From the NCBI RefSeq assembly GCF_009677585.1, contig NZ_WKYV01000001.1:5001-69000 (forward strand): DNA of 64,000 nucleotides. The letters are read 5' to 3'. This document shows, one piece after another, positions 44,849 through 53,749 of this stretch. The position numbers and the translations under genes were made by a program. Source of the DNA: Lactonifactor sp. BIOML-A5. GTDB taxonomy: Bacteria; Bacillota; Clostridia; Lachnospirales; Lachnospiraceae. Within the stretch, counting starts at the first letter, position 1. Each line of letters opens with the position of its first letter. Below the pieces are notes generated by a model. That model was not told the origin of the DNA, ran no database searches, and was given only the letters and a program-made list of their open reading frames with translations.

Positions 44849-45390
44849 TATCTTTCCTCCTGTTCTAAATGTTTTTCCATAAAGATACGGTCTAGGCCCT
44901 CGTACTTTATCATCCGATCCACCTGGCGGTAGCCCGCCTTTAAAAAATTCTCGTAACTGTGCTTATTGTCCGGCGAAACAGTTCCTAAAATAGTCCTTTT
45001 GCCGTTCTGTCTGCATATCCCGCACATAATTTCTTCCAGAATGTTCTGAATCCCATTTCCTCTGTACTCCGGATGGATATACGTATCCACATAATCCGCA
45101 CATTCCTCCAGCATCTTGCCTGTGTACCTCCGATCCACCCCATATTCTACATCCCTGAGGGTACACAAAAGGCATCCGATAACCCTTCCGCGAATCAGGG
45201 CTACAAGACCAAACCCATCCTCTATGGCTTTTATAAAATCCTTCCGTTCCGCCTGTGCAAATAATGCCTTATTCTCCAGCTGTTCCCAAACAAACTCCCG
45301 AAGTCTCATAGCTTCCTCTATCCGGTCCCAGGTCAGCATGCCGATTTCCATATACTCATTTTTTTTCGGTAAAAAAACTTCGTCTATCAT
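44848..45390 (-). CDS. GNAT-family N-acetyltransferase
   Basis: 180 residues from ATG 45390 (GGAG 7 nt upstream; a GTG two codons earlier is too close to that site). The GNAT core is seen as TYIHPEYRGNGIQNILEEI (acetyl-CoA pyrophosphate loop YRGNGI, about 121-126) and NFLKAGYRQVDRMIKYEG (about 152-169). The acceptor is unknown. It shares a start/stop overlap with the M20 gene, so acetylation and deacylation may act on related substrates. Confidence 0.87.
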   Translation of the reverse strand: MIDEVFLPKKNEYMEIGMLTWDRIEEAMRLREFVWEQLENKALFAQAERKDFIKAIEDGFGLVALIRGRVIGCLLCTLRDVEYGVDRRYTGKMLEECADYVDTYIHPEYRGNGIQNILEEIMCGICRQNGKRTILGTVSPDNKHSYENFLKAGYRQVDRMIKYEGLDRIFMEKHLEQEER

Positions 45391-45432
45391 TTTCACTCTC
45401 CGCTTCGGGCAAGCCCATCCTACTTTCTACTC

Positions 45433-45465
45433 AAAACGGGGCATCCCCACATGCCCCGTTTTTCT
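45433..45465 (-). terminator. Terminator after the acyl-CoA synthetase gene
   Basis: Perfect 12-bp stem AAAACGGGGCAT / ATGCCCCGTTTT with a 6-nt loop; T-runs at both sides make it bidirectional in form. It sits 4 nt beyond the synthetase stop, so the GNAT-M20 pair is reached by read-through or an unseen promoter. Confidence 0.8.
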
Positions 45466-45468
45466 AAC

Positions 45469-47565
45469 TTATTTCTCGTATTTAACAATCAGTGCGTCAG
45501 CTACCCCTACACCCTCACCTTCCGGATAAACAAAGATTGGATTGATATCCAGCTCTTTGAGTTCATCTTTATTTTCACTTGCATATTTGGAAATGCCAAC
45601 AATTGTGTCGCAGAGGGCATCAATGTCACAAGGCTGGCTTCCCCTGTATCCAGTGAGAAGTTTAAAGGATTTCAGTGACTTAAGCATCTCCAGAGCTTCC
45701 TCATGGTTCAGTGGCGCAGGATACAGAGCAACATCTTTGAACAGTTCTACAAAGACTCCGCCCATTCCAACCATAATCATAGGACCAAACTGAGGATCGT
45801 TATTTACTCCGATAATCATCTCCACGCCTGCCTTCAGCATTGGGGAGATCAAGATACCATTAATTTTGGCATCGGGCCGTTTAGCTGTAACGCTTTCCAT
45901 AATTTCATTGTAGGCCTTTGTCACTGCTTCTTCCCCGCTGATATTCAGTTTAACACCGCCCACATCGCTCTTGTGCAGGATATCGGCAGACTCAATCTTC
46001 ATGGCAAAGGGCGTATCTTTACCTTTTGTAAAGGCAATGGCCTCCTCCAGAGAGGCGGCAATGATTGCCTTCGGTACAGCTACTCCGTACTGTTCCAGTT
46101 CTTTTTTACTGTTAAACTCAGACAATGCATAGGAGTTTTTGGAAGCAGGCTTTCCAGGAGCCAGTTCCAGAGTTTTCGTCTCTGCATGATATTCAATAAA
46201 GTCAGAGAGATAGCGGAGCAGCTTAAAGGCATATACCGTCGGCGGCAGAATTGGTACTCCTATTTCAAACAGCTTAGTGCTGTATTCTGGATTTCTTGTG
46301 TTTTCTGCAAAGGGCAGAAGTGCGATAGGCTTACAGTTGCCTTCTTTCACCACTTTTTCAATTCCTTTGTACATATAGTGTATCGCGGGATCTGCGATTT
46401 CCAGCAGCAGGGTATAGCCAACCAGAACCATTCCGATATTCGGATCCCTCATAACTGTTCTGAGGGCCTCCGCGAATAAATCTTCATCATATGACAAGGT
46501 TGCCGTCATATCCAGAGGATTATTGGGTGTGGCATAGCTGGGAAGCTGCTCCTTTAAACTTGCCAGCGTCTCTGGCTCAAAATCCGGGAATTCCAGGTTA
46601 TACTGACTTCCCACGTCTGCGCAGATACCGGTTTCTCCCCCTGACAGGCTCATGGAAGTAAAGGTTGCCTTTTCAGGAATAGAAGGCATGGTAGCCATCA
46701 TGGATGACATTGCCATTAATTCTTCCAAATCATCTACACGGATAGCGCCGAATTTTTTGAGCACCGCATCAAAGGACTTATCTGAACCTGCAAGGCTTCC
46801 TGTGTGGGAAGCTGCAATGGCACCGCCCTTCGCGCTTCTTCCTGTCTTCAAAATAATCACAGGTTTTTTCTTCTGCGCAGCTTTCTTCAGCACAGCTGCG
46901 AATTTCTCAGTGTTTTTTACACCCTCGATATAAATGCTGACTACCTTTGTATTCTCATCATCTACCAGATAGTCCATATAGTCTTCCATCTGCACCGCTT
47001 TTCCGTTTCCTGCGGAGATGCAGTAGGAAAAACGCATGGACGGACACTCCATGAGGGACAGGCAGAGCTGACCGCTCTGTGACACAACGCCTACGCTTCC
47101 TTTTCTGTCTCTCTTCTCAGAGATAAAAGCAAATGCCTGCACATCATCAATGTAATTGACAAACCCTGCACAGTTCGGACCCATAATTGCAATGCCAAGT
47201 TCTTCCCCAGTTTCGATGAGTTCTTTCTCATTGGCGCGGCCTTCGTCTGTTCCCACCTCGCCGTATCCGCTGGCAAATACTACAGCACCGCCCACACCTT
47301 TTTTAGCCCCGTCCCTGAGAAGCGGAACAACTGTTTTCTGAGAGGTACAGATAATCATCAGATCCACTGTGTCCTCAATGTCTAATATACTCTTGTGGCA
47401 CGGTACGCCAAATACCTGGTCACGCTTCGGGTGTACAAAGTACACCCGGCTTCTGTCTTTTACATAAGTTAATATATTACGGCAAACGTCTCCGCCAAAG
47501 CCTTCTTTTTCGCTTGCTCCGATGACAGCCACTGACTTTGGTTTTAAAAGTTTCGTTAAATCCAT
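45469..47565 (-). CDS. ADP-forming acyl-CoA synthetase (acetate-CoA ligase family)
   Basis: 698 residues, alpha and beta parts fused. The CoA-binding domain starts KSVAVIGASEKEGFGG (about 9-24). The phosphohistidine-type ligase domain has AASHTGSLAGSD near 258. The ATP-grasp part lies at about 480-690 (FAMKIESADILHKSDVGGVKLN; PMIMVGMGGVFVELFKDVALYPAPL). It converts an acyl-CoA, ADP and phosphate to acid, CoA and ATP. Placed 21 nt after the 2-oxoacid oxidoreductase genes, it should conserve energy from their acyl-CoA product. Confidence 0.93.
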   Translation of the reverse strand: MDLTKLLKPKSVAVIGASEKEGFGGDVCRNILTYVKDRSRVYFVHPKRDQVFGVPCHKSILDIEDTVDLMIICTSQKTVVPLLRDGAKKGVGGAVVFASGYGEVGTDEGRANEKELIETGEELGIAIMGPNCAGFVNYIDDVQAFAFISEKRDRKGSVGVVSQSGQLCLSLMECPSMRFSYCISAGNGKAVQMEDYMDYLVDDENTKVVSIYIEGVKNTEKFAAVLKKAAQKKKPVIILKTGRSAKGGAIAASHTGSLAGSDKSFDAVLKKFGAIRVDDLEELMAMSSMMATMPSIPEKATFTSMSLSGGETGICADVGSQYNLEFPDFEPETLASLKEQLPSYATPNNPLDMTATLSYDEDLFAEALRTVMRDPNIGMVLVGYTLLLEIADPAIHYMYKGIEKVVKEGNCKPIALLPFAENTRNPEYSTKLFEIGVPILPPTVYAFKLLRYLSDFIEYHAETKTLELAPGKPASKNSYALSEFNSKKELEQYGVAVPKAIIAASLEEAIAFTKGKDTPFAMKIESADILHKSDVGGVKLNISGEEAVTKAYNEIMESVTAKRPDAKINGILISPMLKAGVEMIIGVNNDPQFGPMIMVGMGGVFVELFKDVALYPAPLNHEEALEMLKSLKSFKLLTGYRGSQPCDIDALCDTIVGISKYASENKDELKELDINPIFVYPEGEGVGVADALIVKYEK

Positions 47566-47586
47566 TTTTTTACCCCCGGCGATTTC

Positions 47587-48129
47587 TTATTTTACTTCTG
47601 CTCCCTTTTCAAAGCACTGCGCGTTCTTGGGATTGTTCTTGCCTTTTTTCGCAAAGAAAGAATCAATCGCTTCTCTCAGATACTCTGCGGTAAATACGTC
47701 ACTGTTGGAGGCCAGTGCTCCTAACATCACGATATTGGCTCCTCTGGGATTTTCCAGCTCTTTTGCGATATCGGTTGCAGCAACCTTCACTACTTTGATA
47801 TCATCCCGGTAGGTACGGTCGTCCGGCACGATAGAAGAATTTACCAGTAGAAGTCCCCCTGGTTTCAGTCTCCCTTCAAACTTGTCGATAGCCGGACCAT
47901 TCATTGTGAGAACGATATCCGGATGCTTACATACAGGACTTGCAATCTGTTCTTCCGGTGTTTCACTGATCTTCACCGCGCAGTTGGCAGTTCCCCCGCG
48001 CATCTCTGAACCGTAAGAAGGATAGAACAATACGTTTTTCCCCTGTTCCATGCCAGCATTAATTAATAACATTCCGGCAGTTAATACACCCTGGCCGCCG
48101 AAGCCTGCACAAATAATCTCTGTTGCCAT
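47587..48129 (-). CDS. 2-oxoacid:ferredoxin oxidoreductase, gamma subunit
   Basis: 180 residues, catalytic domain of the POR/KOR gamma type: EIICAGFGGQGVLTAGMLL (about 4-22) and SYGSEMRGGTANC (about 38-50). With the alpha, beta and ferredoxin-like subunits it forms a four-part enzyme that oxidatively decarboxylates a 2-oxoacid to acyl-CoA and reduced ferredoxin. 3 nt after the beta gene. Confidence 0.94.
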   Translation of the reverse strand: MATEIICAGFGGQGVLTAGMLLINAGMEQGKNVLFYPSYGSEMRGGTANCAVKISETPEEQIASPVCKHPDIVLTMNGPAIDKFEGRLKPGGLLLVNSSIVPDDRTYRDDIKVVKVAATDIAKELENPRGANIVMLGALASNSDVFTAEYLREAIDSFFAKKGKNNPKNAQCFEKGAEVK

Positions 48130-48132
48130 TGC

Positions 48133-48867
48133 CTATTCCTCCTTTTTATCCTTGAACTCACCCAGCGGGAAGTATTTCACCATCTCGTTAGAAATTCTTT
48201 CCACACTCTTAACCGGTGTCATATTTAAGTTGGTTGGACATGGAGACAATAATTCTACCAGGCAGAATCCCTCTCCGGCCATATGTTTTTCAAAGGCTTT
48301 CCGAACCATTTTTTTGGATTTGTTAATATTTGCAGGATCTGAAAGCGCTCCTCTGGAAAGGTATGCAATGTCCAGACCGCTGAATGCATCTACAATGTTA
48401 AAGGGCATGCCGCACTTCTTCGGATCCTTGCCTCTCGGGGTAGAAGTAGTCTTCTGGCCCGGAAGGGAGGTAGGAGCACACTGTCCTCCTGTCATTCCGT
48501 ATAAACTATTATTGATAACAATCGCTACCACATTGTCGTTGCGGATTGCTGTATGCATAGTTTCTGCCATGCCGATGGAGTATGCGGCACCGTCTCCGAT
48601 ATATGCCATAACAGGATTCTCAGGACGGACTTTTTTAACGCCTACTGCCGTTGCAATGGGACGTCCGTGTGCCGCCATAATGGTGTCAAATCTCCAGGAA
48701 TCAATATTTAAAGAGCCGCAGGCAACGTCTACAATTGCCAGCAATTTTTCGCTTAATCCCATCTCTTCCATAACTTCTGCAATGATGCGCACAGCCAGAC
48801 CATGGCCGCATCCCGGACAGAAGCCGCTCTGGGTAAATGTAACGGTATCAGGAGCTTTTAACTTCAT
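48133..48867 (-). CDS. 2-oxoacid:ferredoxin oxidoreductase, TPP-binding beta subunit
   Basis: 244 residues. FCPGCGHGLA (about 17-26) carries the CxxC typical of the family, and the TPP motif is AYIGDGAAYSIGMAETMHTAIRNDNVVAIVINN (about 88-120). Closest by eye to KorB/VorB beta chains. Between the alpha and gamma genes with 2-3 nt gaps. Confidence 0.95.
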   Translation of the reverse strand: MKLKAPDTVTFTQSGFCPGCGHGLAVRIIAEVMEEMGLSEKLLAIVDVACGSLNIDSWRFDTIMAAHGRPIATAVGVKKVRPENPVMAYIGDGAAYSIGMAETMHTAIRNDNVVAIVINNSLYGMTGGQCAPTSLPGQKTTSTPRGKDPKKCGMPFNIVDAFSGLDIAYLSRGALSDPANINKSKKMVRKAFEKHMAGEGFCLVELLSPCPTNLNMTPVKSVERISNEMVKYFPLGEFKDKKEE

Positions 48868-48869
48868 AA

Positions 48870-49931
48870 TTATGCCTCCTCCTTTTCTACATCTTTCAGC
48901 ATCTGCTCGATTTTAGCAATGATGCCTTCTGTTTCCGGTATCTCGAAAATAGATCCAAAGTGGTCTACCGGGAATTTTCCGCCGGTTGCCAGCTTCACGT
49001 CATCTACCATCTGTCCCAGAATGTTCATCTCTACCGTAAGGAATGCTTTCGCATTCTTGGCCTCTTCGAACGCTTTTACAGGATAGGGGTATAAGGTGAT
49101 GAGCCGGATTAAACCAACCTTCAGTCCTTTTTCTCTTGCCACCTGTACAGCCTCCCGGCATACACGGGAGCTGATTCCAAAGGCAACCAGAACTACCTCT
49201 GCGTCATCCACCATGATATTTTCATAGAGCTGCTCTTCTGCTTCCATCGCAGAATATTTGTCTCTCAGATAATCTTCATAATCCGGATTGGTGTAATAGA
49301 TATTCTGAATCTTGCGCTGCTCATCGCCTTTTTTGCACCCTTTGATAGACCAGTCAAATTTGTCAATATCATGATCCACAAATTCTGGAATCTCTACTGC
49401 TTCAATCATCTGTCCGATGGCCGCATCAGAGGCGACGATAACCGGATGGCGGTATTTTTCAGACAGATCAAATGCCTTGTAGATCAAGTCTGCATTTTCC
49501 TGTACGGAAGCCGGTGCCAATACGATAGTACGATAGTCACCATGTCCGCCCCCTCTTGTTAACTGCCAGTAATCTCCCTGGCCCTGAGCGATATCCCCAA
49601 GACCTGTTCCGATTCTCATTACATCTACGATAACTGCCGGCAGATCTGCCGCTACCAGATAGGAGATACCCTCCTGTTTCAGGGAAAATCCCGGGCCCGA
49701 AGACGTTGTGAGTGCTCTGGCTCCGGCTGCCGCTGCCCCCAGTACCATATTGATACCGGCCAGCTCAGATTCAGCCTGAATAAATTCTCCTCCCACGTCC
49801 TCCATTCTCCAGGAGAGATATTCCAGAATCTCTGTCTGAGGAGTAATGGGATATCCACTATAAAATCTACAGCCTGCTGCCAGTGCGGCTTCAGCAAGGG
49901 CTTCATTTCCTTTCATTAATACCTTAGCCAT
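48870..49931 (-). CDS. 2-oxoacid:ferredoxin oxidoreductase, alpha subunit (VorB/KorA type)
   Basis: 353 residues. FYSGYPITPQTEILEYL (about 23-39), the catalytic EAxxA-type segment QAESELAGINMVLGAAAAGARALTTSSGPGFSL (about 52-84), and the C-terminal domain VGLIRLITLYPYP. Four-gene order ferredoxin-alpha-beta-gamma is that of 2-ketoglutarate or branched-chain ketoacid oxidoreductases. Substrate among 2-oxobutyrate, branched 2-oxoacids and 2-oxoglutarate cannot be decided by eye; the neighbouring dehydratases favour 2-oxobutyrate. Confidence 0.93.
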   Translation of the reverse strand: MAKVLMKGNEALAEAALAAGCRFYSGYPITPQTEILEYLSWRMEDVGGEFIQAESELAGINMVLGAAAAGARALTTSSGPGFSLKQEGISYLVAADLPAVIVDVMRIGTGLGDIAQGQGDYWQLTRGGGHGDYRTIVLAPASVQENADLIYKAFDLSEKYRHPVIVASDAAIGQMIEAVEIPEFVDHDIDKFDWSIKGCKKGDEQRKIQNIYYTNPDYEDYLRDKYSAMEAEEQLYENIMVDDAEVVLVAFGISSRVCREAVQVAREKGLKVGLIRLITLYPYPVKAFEEAKNAKAFLTVEMNILGQMVDDVKLATGGKFPVDHFGSIFEIPETEGIIAKIEQMLKDVEKEEA

Positions 49932-49943
49932 AATATACCTCCA

Positions 49944-50141
49944 TTATCGTATTTCAAATACATAGTCAGGGCATACCCGGTAGCAAGAACCGCAGCATAC
50001 ACATTTTTCTTCATCAACTTCTATGGTGTTATAACCCTTTTCATTCACGTGCTCGGATACGCTGATGGCATCCTTTGGACAGGCGTTGATGCAGTAGCCA
50101 CATCCTTTGCAGCGCACTGTGTTCGTATAAACTTTTTCCAT
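49944..50141 (-). CDS. 2-oxoacid oxidoreductase ferredoxin-like delta subunit
   Basis: 65 residues with two [4Fe-4S] sets: CKGCGYCINACP (about 12-23) and CVCCGSCYRVCP (about 47-58). Carries electrons from the TPP enzyme to free ferredoxin. First gene of the four-subunit set, 12 nt before the alpha gene and 31 nt after the MFS gene. Confidence 0.96.
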   Translation of the reverse strand: MEKVYTNTVRCKGCGYCINACPKDAISVSEHVNEKGYNTIEVDEEKCVCCGSCYRVCPDYVFEIR

Positions 50142-50172
50142 ATGGCATTCCTCTCTTTATTCTGATTTAAAC

Positions 50173-51426
50173 TCACTCAGCACTTGCTGATTTCTGATTT
50201 TTTTTGTTCCTGATGTAGATATACATTGCCAGAATTGCTCCTACGATAGCACTTGCAGCCAGGAAACCAAAGATTCTTGTATATCCGTCTGCTCCGTATT
50301 TATCCAGCCAGCTTCCAAACATTGTGGAATAGATAGAGTCAGGCATATAACCGATGATAGAAGCAATACCAATTGCCGTTCCAGTCATCATACGGGGGAT
50401 TCCCGCCTCGCTCATAATGGAGAAGATAACTCCGTACATCATCATTGCAAAGGCACCTGGAATCAGAGTATAAAGGCTGACCGCCGTGGGGCTCATTCCG
50501 CTGGGCAGTAAGAGTACGCCTGCGAAGAGCGCCGCTAAAATTACCAGGGCACAGGTTAACCACTTGGCAGTGGATTTGAATACTTTATCTGCGATAAGAC
50601 CGCCTACGGGTGACAGAAGCAGAAGCACATAGCTTCGGATAATGGTTATAGCTCCTGAACTTGATGCGGACATTCCCTTTACTTCTGTAAGATAAGGAGT
50701 AAAGAAGGATGTGTTTGCAAAAATACCGTACGCGCAGAATATAGTAATGGATGCAATCCATACAATTGGGTTCTTCAGAAGTTTTCCAACATCGCCCATC
50801 TTAAACTTACTGTCTTCGCCCTCACTCGCCGTATGAGCGCCTGCCTTGCTGTCCATCAGGAACATCAGGAGAACTGCGGCTACAACGGCAACCGTACCGC
50901 CTGTCACTACAGCCCGGAAGAATCCGGTAACGATCTCATCTTTTGCTGTATTATAAGCAAATAATGACAGAGACTGTGTCAGAGCGCCTGCAAGTCCGTT
51001 ACAGGCATAATAAAGCCCGTACATAAATCCCTGTTCCTCTTCCGTTCCGATAATACGGACCGCCTTCATCAGAGATGACCAGAATATGAAAGCTGTGGAG
51101 AAGGATAATCCCAGCCAGATGACCAGTGCAATCTTATAATCAAAGGTAAATGCGTAGATATAGCATAGACCTGCTGTTGCCAGAAGCGAGACTACCAAAG
51201 CCTTCTTAGGCGAAATTTTATCGGCTAAGATGCCGCCCGGTATGTATAAAATCATATTTCCGATCGTGTACATTGTAAGCAGAATTCCGGTCTGGGTATT
51301 TGAAATTCCCATAGCTGCAACCTGTGCGTCATAATACACGTACTTGATATACGGTAAAAAGTAAATAGCACCACCAGCGAGGCCGAGAGCAGCAACCGTC
51401 AAATATTTTCTTAATTTAGAATTCAT
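50173..51426 (-). CDS. MFS transporter
   Basis: 417 residues with about 12 membrane spans. MFS loop motif GGILADKISPKKA between spans 2 and 3 (about 64-76) and its second-half counterpart GGLIADKVFKSTAK. A Lys-rich tail ends the protein. It lies between the first glutamate-type dehydrogenase and the ferredoxin subunit, so an amino acid or organic acid of the fermentation pathway is the likely cargo; direction and ligand are unknown. Confidence 0.9.
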   Translation of the reverse strand: MNSKLRKYLTVAALGLAGGAIYFLPYIKYVYYDAQVAAMGISNTQTGILLTMYTIGNMILYIPGGILADKISPKKALVVSLLATAGLCYIYAFTFDYKIALVIWLGLSFSTAFIFWSSLMKAVRIIGTEEEQGFMYGLYYACNGLAGALTQSLSLFAYNTAKDEIVTGFFRAVVTGGTVAVVAAVLLMFLMDSKAGAHTASEGEDSKFKMGDVGKLLKNPIVWIASITIFCAYGIFANTSFFTPYLTEVKGMSASSSGAITIIRSYVLLLLSPVGGLIADKVFKSTAKWLTCALVILAALFAGVLLLPSGMSPTAVSLYTLIPGAFAMMMYGVIFSIMSEAGIPRMMTGTAIGIASIIGYMPDSIYSTMFGSWLDKYGADGYTRIFGFLAASAIVGAILAMYIYIRNKKNQKSASAE

Positions 51427-51472
51427 AGAAGACCTCCTTCATGAGTTGTCTTATGTTCATGATACAGTTACG

Positions 51473-51503
51473 GGGTGCCCGCTGCTTGCCGTGACACCCC
51501 TTT
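51473..51503 (-). other. Weak hairpin between the first dehydrogenase and the MFS gene
   Basis: On the minus strand GGGGTG pairs with CACCCC around a loop of about 17 nt, without a U-run. It might reduce read-through or mark an RNA end, but it is not a standard terminator. Confidence 0.35.
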
Positions 51504-51521
51504 ATTCACATTTTTTAAATT

Positions 51522-52670
51522 TTAGTTGTCTGGAGTATCGGATTTGTCTGGTGTAAAGATTTCTTTTGCAATGTCTCTTGTAAATCTTCCGGTCTCTTTT
51601 GCCTTTTCAAATACTAATCTTGTATTCTTGCGGATCAGTCTTTCTGTATCATCAACGATTTCCTGTGGAACCTTATCACAGATGCCGAAGATAACTACTT
51701 CATAGATTCGGATTCCGCCTAAGTTGGATACGAAGTCAACCGCTACGTCAATGCCTTTCTCGCGAAGGATTTCATCTGCTTCCGGAGTTGTAGGAATGTT
51801 GGCAGCTTCTACCACCAGGGAGGCCTTTACCTTGTCTGCATTATCTTTATTGATAACATCTTCCAGAGCTGCGGGGATGATAATATCTACATCCATCTCT
51901 AACCATTGAGAATTAGGCAGTTTCTGATAATTGTCTTCAAAAGCTTCCGGATTCAGTTCGCCTTTGGGAAGTCTTGTCTCTACCAACTTAGGAATATTTA
52001 ATCCGTCCGGGCAGTACAGAAGCTGATTAACATCGGCAATACCAACTACCTTATATCCCATCTTGTCCAGACAGGTAGCAAGGCTGGCTCCAACACATCC
52101 GAATCCCTGGATGATAACTGTAGCTCCCTCTCTGCCTTCCTTGATCTTCCATGCTTCATCTGTGGCAAACGCTACACCGTATCCGGTAATCATATCATAC
52201 ATCTTAAATCCGTCATATGTCATGTCGCATACTTCGTCGTGATTCTTAATTCCCTGCTCAATCTTGGGATCTGCTTTCATGGCTTTTGTCTGTGGTAAGC
52301 CAACGCCGATGTCATCCAGGATTCTAAGCACATCTCCGTAGTCAACACCCAGGTCACCGCCGATTGATACGCCTGCATTCAGGTAAGGTGCCATTGCAAC
52401 CATGAATCTTTCTAATACATCCAGAGCATCCGGTGCTTTATAGTCATAAGCAATACCAGCTTTACATCCGCCTGTTGTCTCTGATTCACAGGCTTTATAC
52501 TTATACCCCATAGCTGTTGCAAGACGGATAACCTCTTCTTTGGTTACTGTAGGATGCATACGTGTTCCACCACCACAATAATGGTTAACGAAGTTATACA
52601 TACATAACCACCCTTTTGCATCACTCTCTGTGTCATTCCACTCCACTACGATATACGGTTTGTTTGCCAT
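51522..52670 (-). CDS. Glu/Leu/Phe/Val dehydrogenase family protein, copy 1
   Basis: 382 residues. Lysines of the active site are kept in MGYKYKACESETTGGCKAGIAYD (about 55-77), SIGGDLGVDYGD holds the catalytic Asp region (about 102-113) and the NAD loop is VIIQGFGCVGASLA (about 184-197). The GGCKAGI variant departs from the GGGKGGI of ordinary glutamate dehydrogenases, so a different amino acid may be used. Own promoter with two GTTC-N9-GAAC operators. About 60 percent similar by eye to the copy at 53750. Confidence 0.9.
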   Translation of the reverse strand: MANKPYIVVEWNDTESDAKGWLCMYNFVNHYCGGGTRMHPTVTKEEVIRLATAMGYKYKACESETTGGCKAGIAYDYKAPDALDVLERFMVAMAPYLNAGVSIGGDLGVDYGDVLRILDDIGVGLPQTKAMKADPKIEQGIKNHDEVCDMTYDGFKMYDMITGYGVAFATDEAWKIKEGREGATVIIQGFGCVGASLATCLDKMGYKVVGIADVNQLLYCPDGLNIPKLVETRLPKGELNPEAFEDNYQKLPNSQWLEMDVDIIIPAALEDVINKDNADKVKASLVVEAANIPTTPEADEILREKGIDVAVDFVSNLGGIRIYEVVIFGICDKVPQEIVDDTERLIRKNTRLVFEKAKETGRFTRDIAKEIFTPDKSDTPDN

Positions 52671-52692
52671 AAGTAAATCCTCCTTTTATTTT

Positions 52693-52709
52693 GTTCTTGA
52701 TTACGGAAC
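52693..52709. promoter_or_regulatory. GTTC-N9-GAAC operator, dehydrogenase leader (distal)
   Basis: GTTC-TTGATTACG-GAAC, 23 nt upstream of the first dehydrogenase start and close to its ribosome site. It is nearly the reverse complement of the proximal site, so the two could also pair in RNA as a 17-nt stem. Confidence 0.65.
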
Positions 52710-52771
52710 AGCGTTCTGGATTTTGGTTAGAAGGAAAACTCGGTTGGCAGTCCGAGTTAAACTGTTTTTGC

Positions 52772-52788
52772 GTTCCGTAATTAAGAAC
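52772..52788. promoter_or_regulatory. GTTC-N9-GAAC operator, dehydrogenase leader (proximal)
   Basis: GTTC-CGTAATTAA-GAAC, about 24 nt downstream of the predicted -10. Between this and the distal site a 7-bp AACTCGG / CCGAGTT hairpin (52737-52758) is also present. Confidence 0.65.
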
Positions 52789-52811
52789 TTCATTCTGTAT
52801 TGTGTAACTAG

Positions 52812-52840
52812 ATACTAACACACTTGGTTAATGTTTTCAA
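52812..52840 (-). promoter_or_regulatory. Promoter of dehydrogenase copy 1
   Basis: TTGAAA (52835-52840), 17-nt spacer, TAGTAT (52812-52817) on the minus strand, giving a leader of about 130 nt that contains both operators. Confidence 0.6.
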
Positions 52841-52885
52841 TATCGAATTGATGCTTTTTTATTTTTTATGAATATTGCACAAATT

Positions 52886-53644
52886 TTAAAGCCTTTTTTC
52901 TATCTCCGCGGCGTATTTCTTAACGACATCTGTAAGTCCGCTTTTTCGCTTTTCCTCAATGCGGAGGGAGGGACCGCTGACGCTGATACCGGCCTCCACT
53001 ACTCCGTGGCGGTTAAATATGGGCACTCCCACACACTTTATCCCGAATTCGAATTCCATGTTGTCGAAGGCATATCCATTTCTGCGGATCTCTGCCAATT
53101 CCTCCTTTAACAGAGCTTTATCCGTAATCGTATAGTCCGTAAGTGCTATTAGCTCTTTACTCAGGTATCTCTCTACCTCGTCCTCAGGGAGATATGCCAT
53201 CATAGATTTTCCCACACTGGTGCAGTACATTTTAGCGCGCTCTCCCAAAAGGGAGCGCACCGGATGAATGGACTCTGACGGATAAATGGCCTCCAGATAG
53301 ATCACCTCATCCTCATGGGGTATAGCCAGATATACAATCTCATCCACTTTTTTTACAATCTCCTGCATATAGGGAATGGCAATTTTCGTTATGCTGAAAC
53401 TGTCTCCCAGAGCACGGCAGAGGGGAAAGATACTGCTTCCAAGATAGTATTTCCCCGTCTCCTCATCCTGCTCCAAGTATTCCATAGCCTTATAGGTTGT
53501 TAATATATTATGCACGTTGCTTTTATATAATCCCAACTTTTCACTGATTTCTGTAACACCCAGGGGCTGCTTTTCAGCAAAACAATTCAAAATTTCCAGA
53601 GCCTTCTGCAGACTTTTCACTTTAACTTCAGAAGAATCAATCAT
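52886..53644 (-). CDS. IclR-family transcriptional regulator
   Basis: 252 residues. The N-terminal winged helix has KALEILNCFAEKQPLGVTEISEKLGLYKSNVHNIL (about 13-47). The C-terminal IclR effector domain has SVGKSMMAYLPEDEVERYL (about 143-161) and GVPIFNRHGVVEAGISVSGP (about 208-227). It lies between the two dehydrogenase genes, and its own promoter carries the same palindrome as the dehydratase and dehydrogenase promoters, so it probably controls all three and itself. Confidence 0.95.
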   Translation of the reverse strand: MIDSSEVKVKSLQKALEILNCFAEKQPLGVTEISEKLGLYKSNVHNILTTYKAMEYLEQDEETGKYYLGSSIFPLCRALGDSFSITKIAIPYMQEIVKKVDEIVYLAIPHEDEVIYLEAIYPSESIHPVRSLLGERAKMYCTSVGKSMMAYLPEDEVERYLSKELIALTDYTITDKALLKEELAEIRRNGYAFDNMEFEFGIKCVGVPIFNRHGVVEAGISVSGPSLRIEEKRKSGLTDVVKKYAAEIEKRL

Positions 53645-53667
53645 AGATTACCCATTTCTCCTTTCAT

Positions 53668-53726
53668 CGTTCTCTATCTAAGAACGTCTTTAAGCAAATT
53701 ATAGAGCATAATTACTATTTCGGCAA
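53668..53726 (-). promoter_or_regulatory. iclR promoter with CGTTC-N9-GAACG operator
   Basis: TTGCCG (53721-53726), 17-nt spacer, TATAAT (53698-53703). The palindrome CGTTC-TCTATCTAA-GAACG (53668-53686) lies just downstream of the expected start, consistent with autorepression. Confidence 0.75.
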
Positions 53727-53749
53727 GTGGGTATCTTATCTTATGTCTT

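Noticed and set aside
52693..52788. A riboswitch as the sole explanation of the dehydrogenase leader hairpin
   Set aside because: Each arm is itself a GTTC-N9-GAAC palindrome that recurs at two other promoters, so DNA operators explain it more simply; kept only as a lower-ranked finding.
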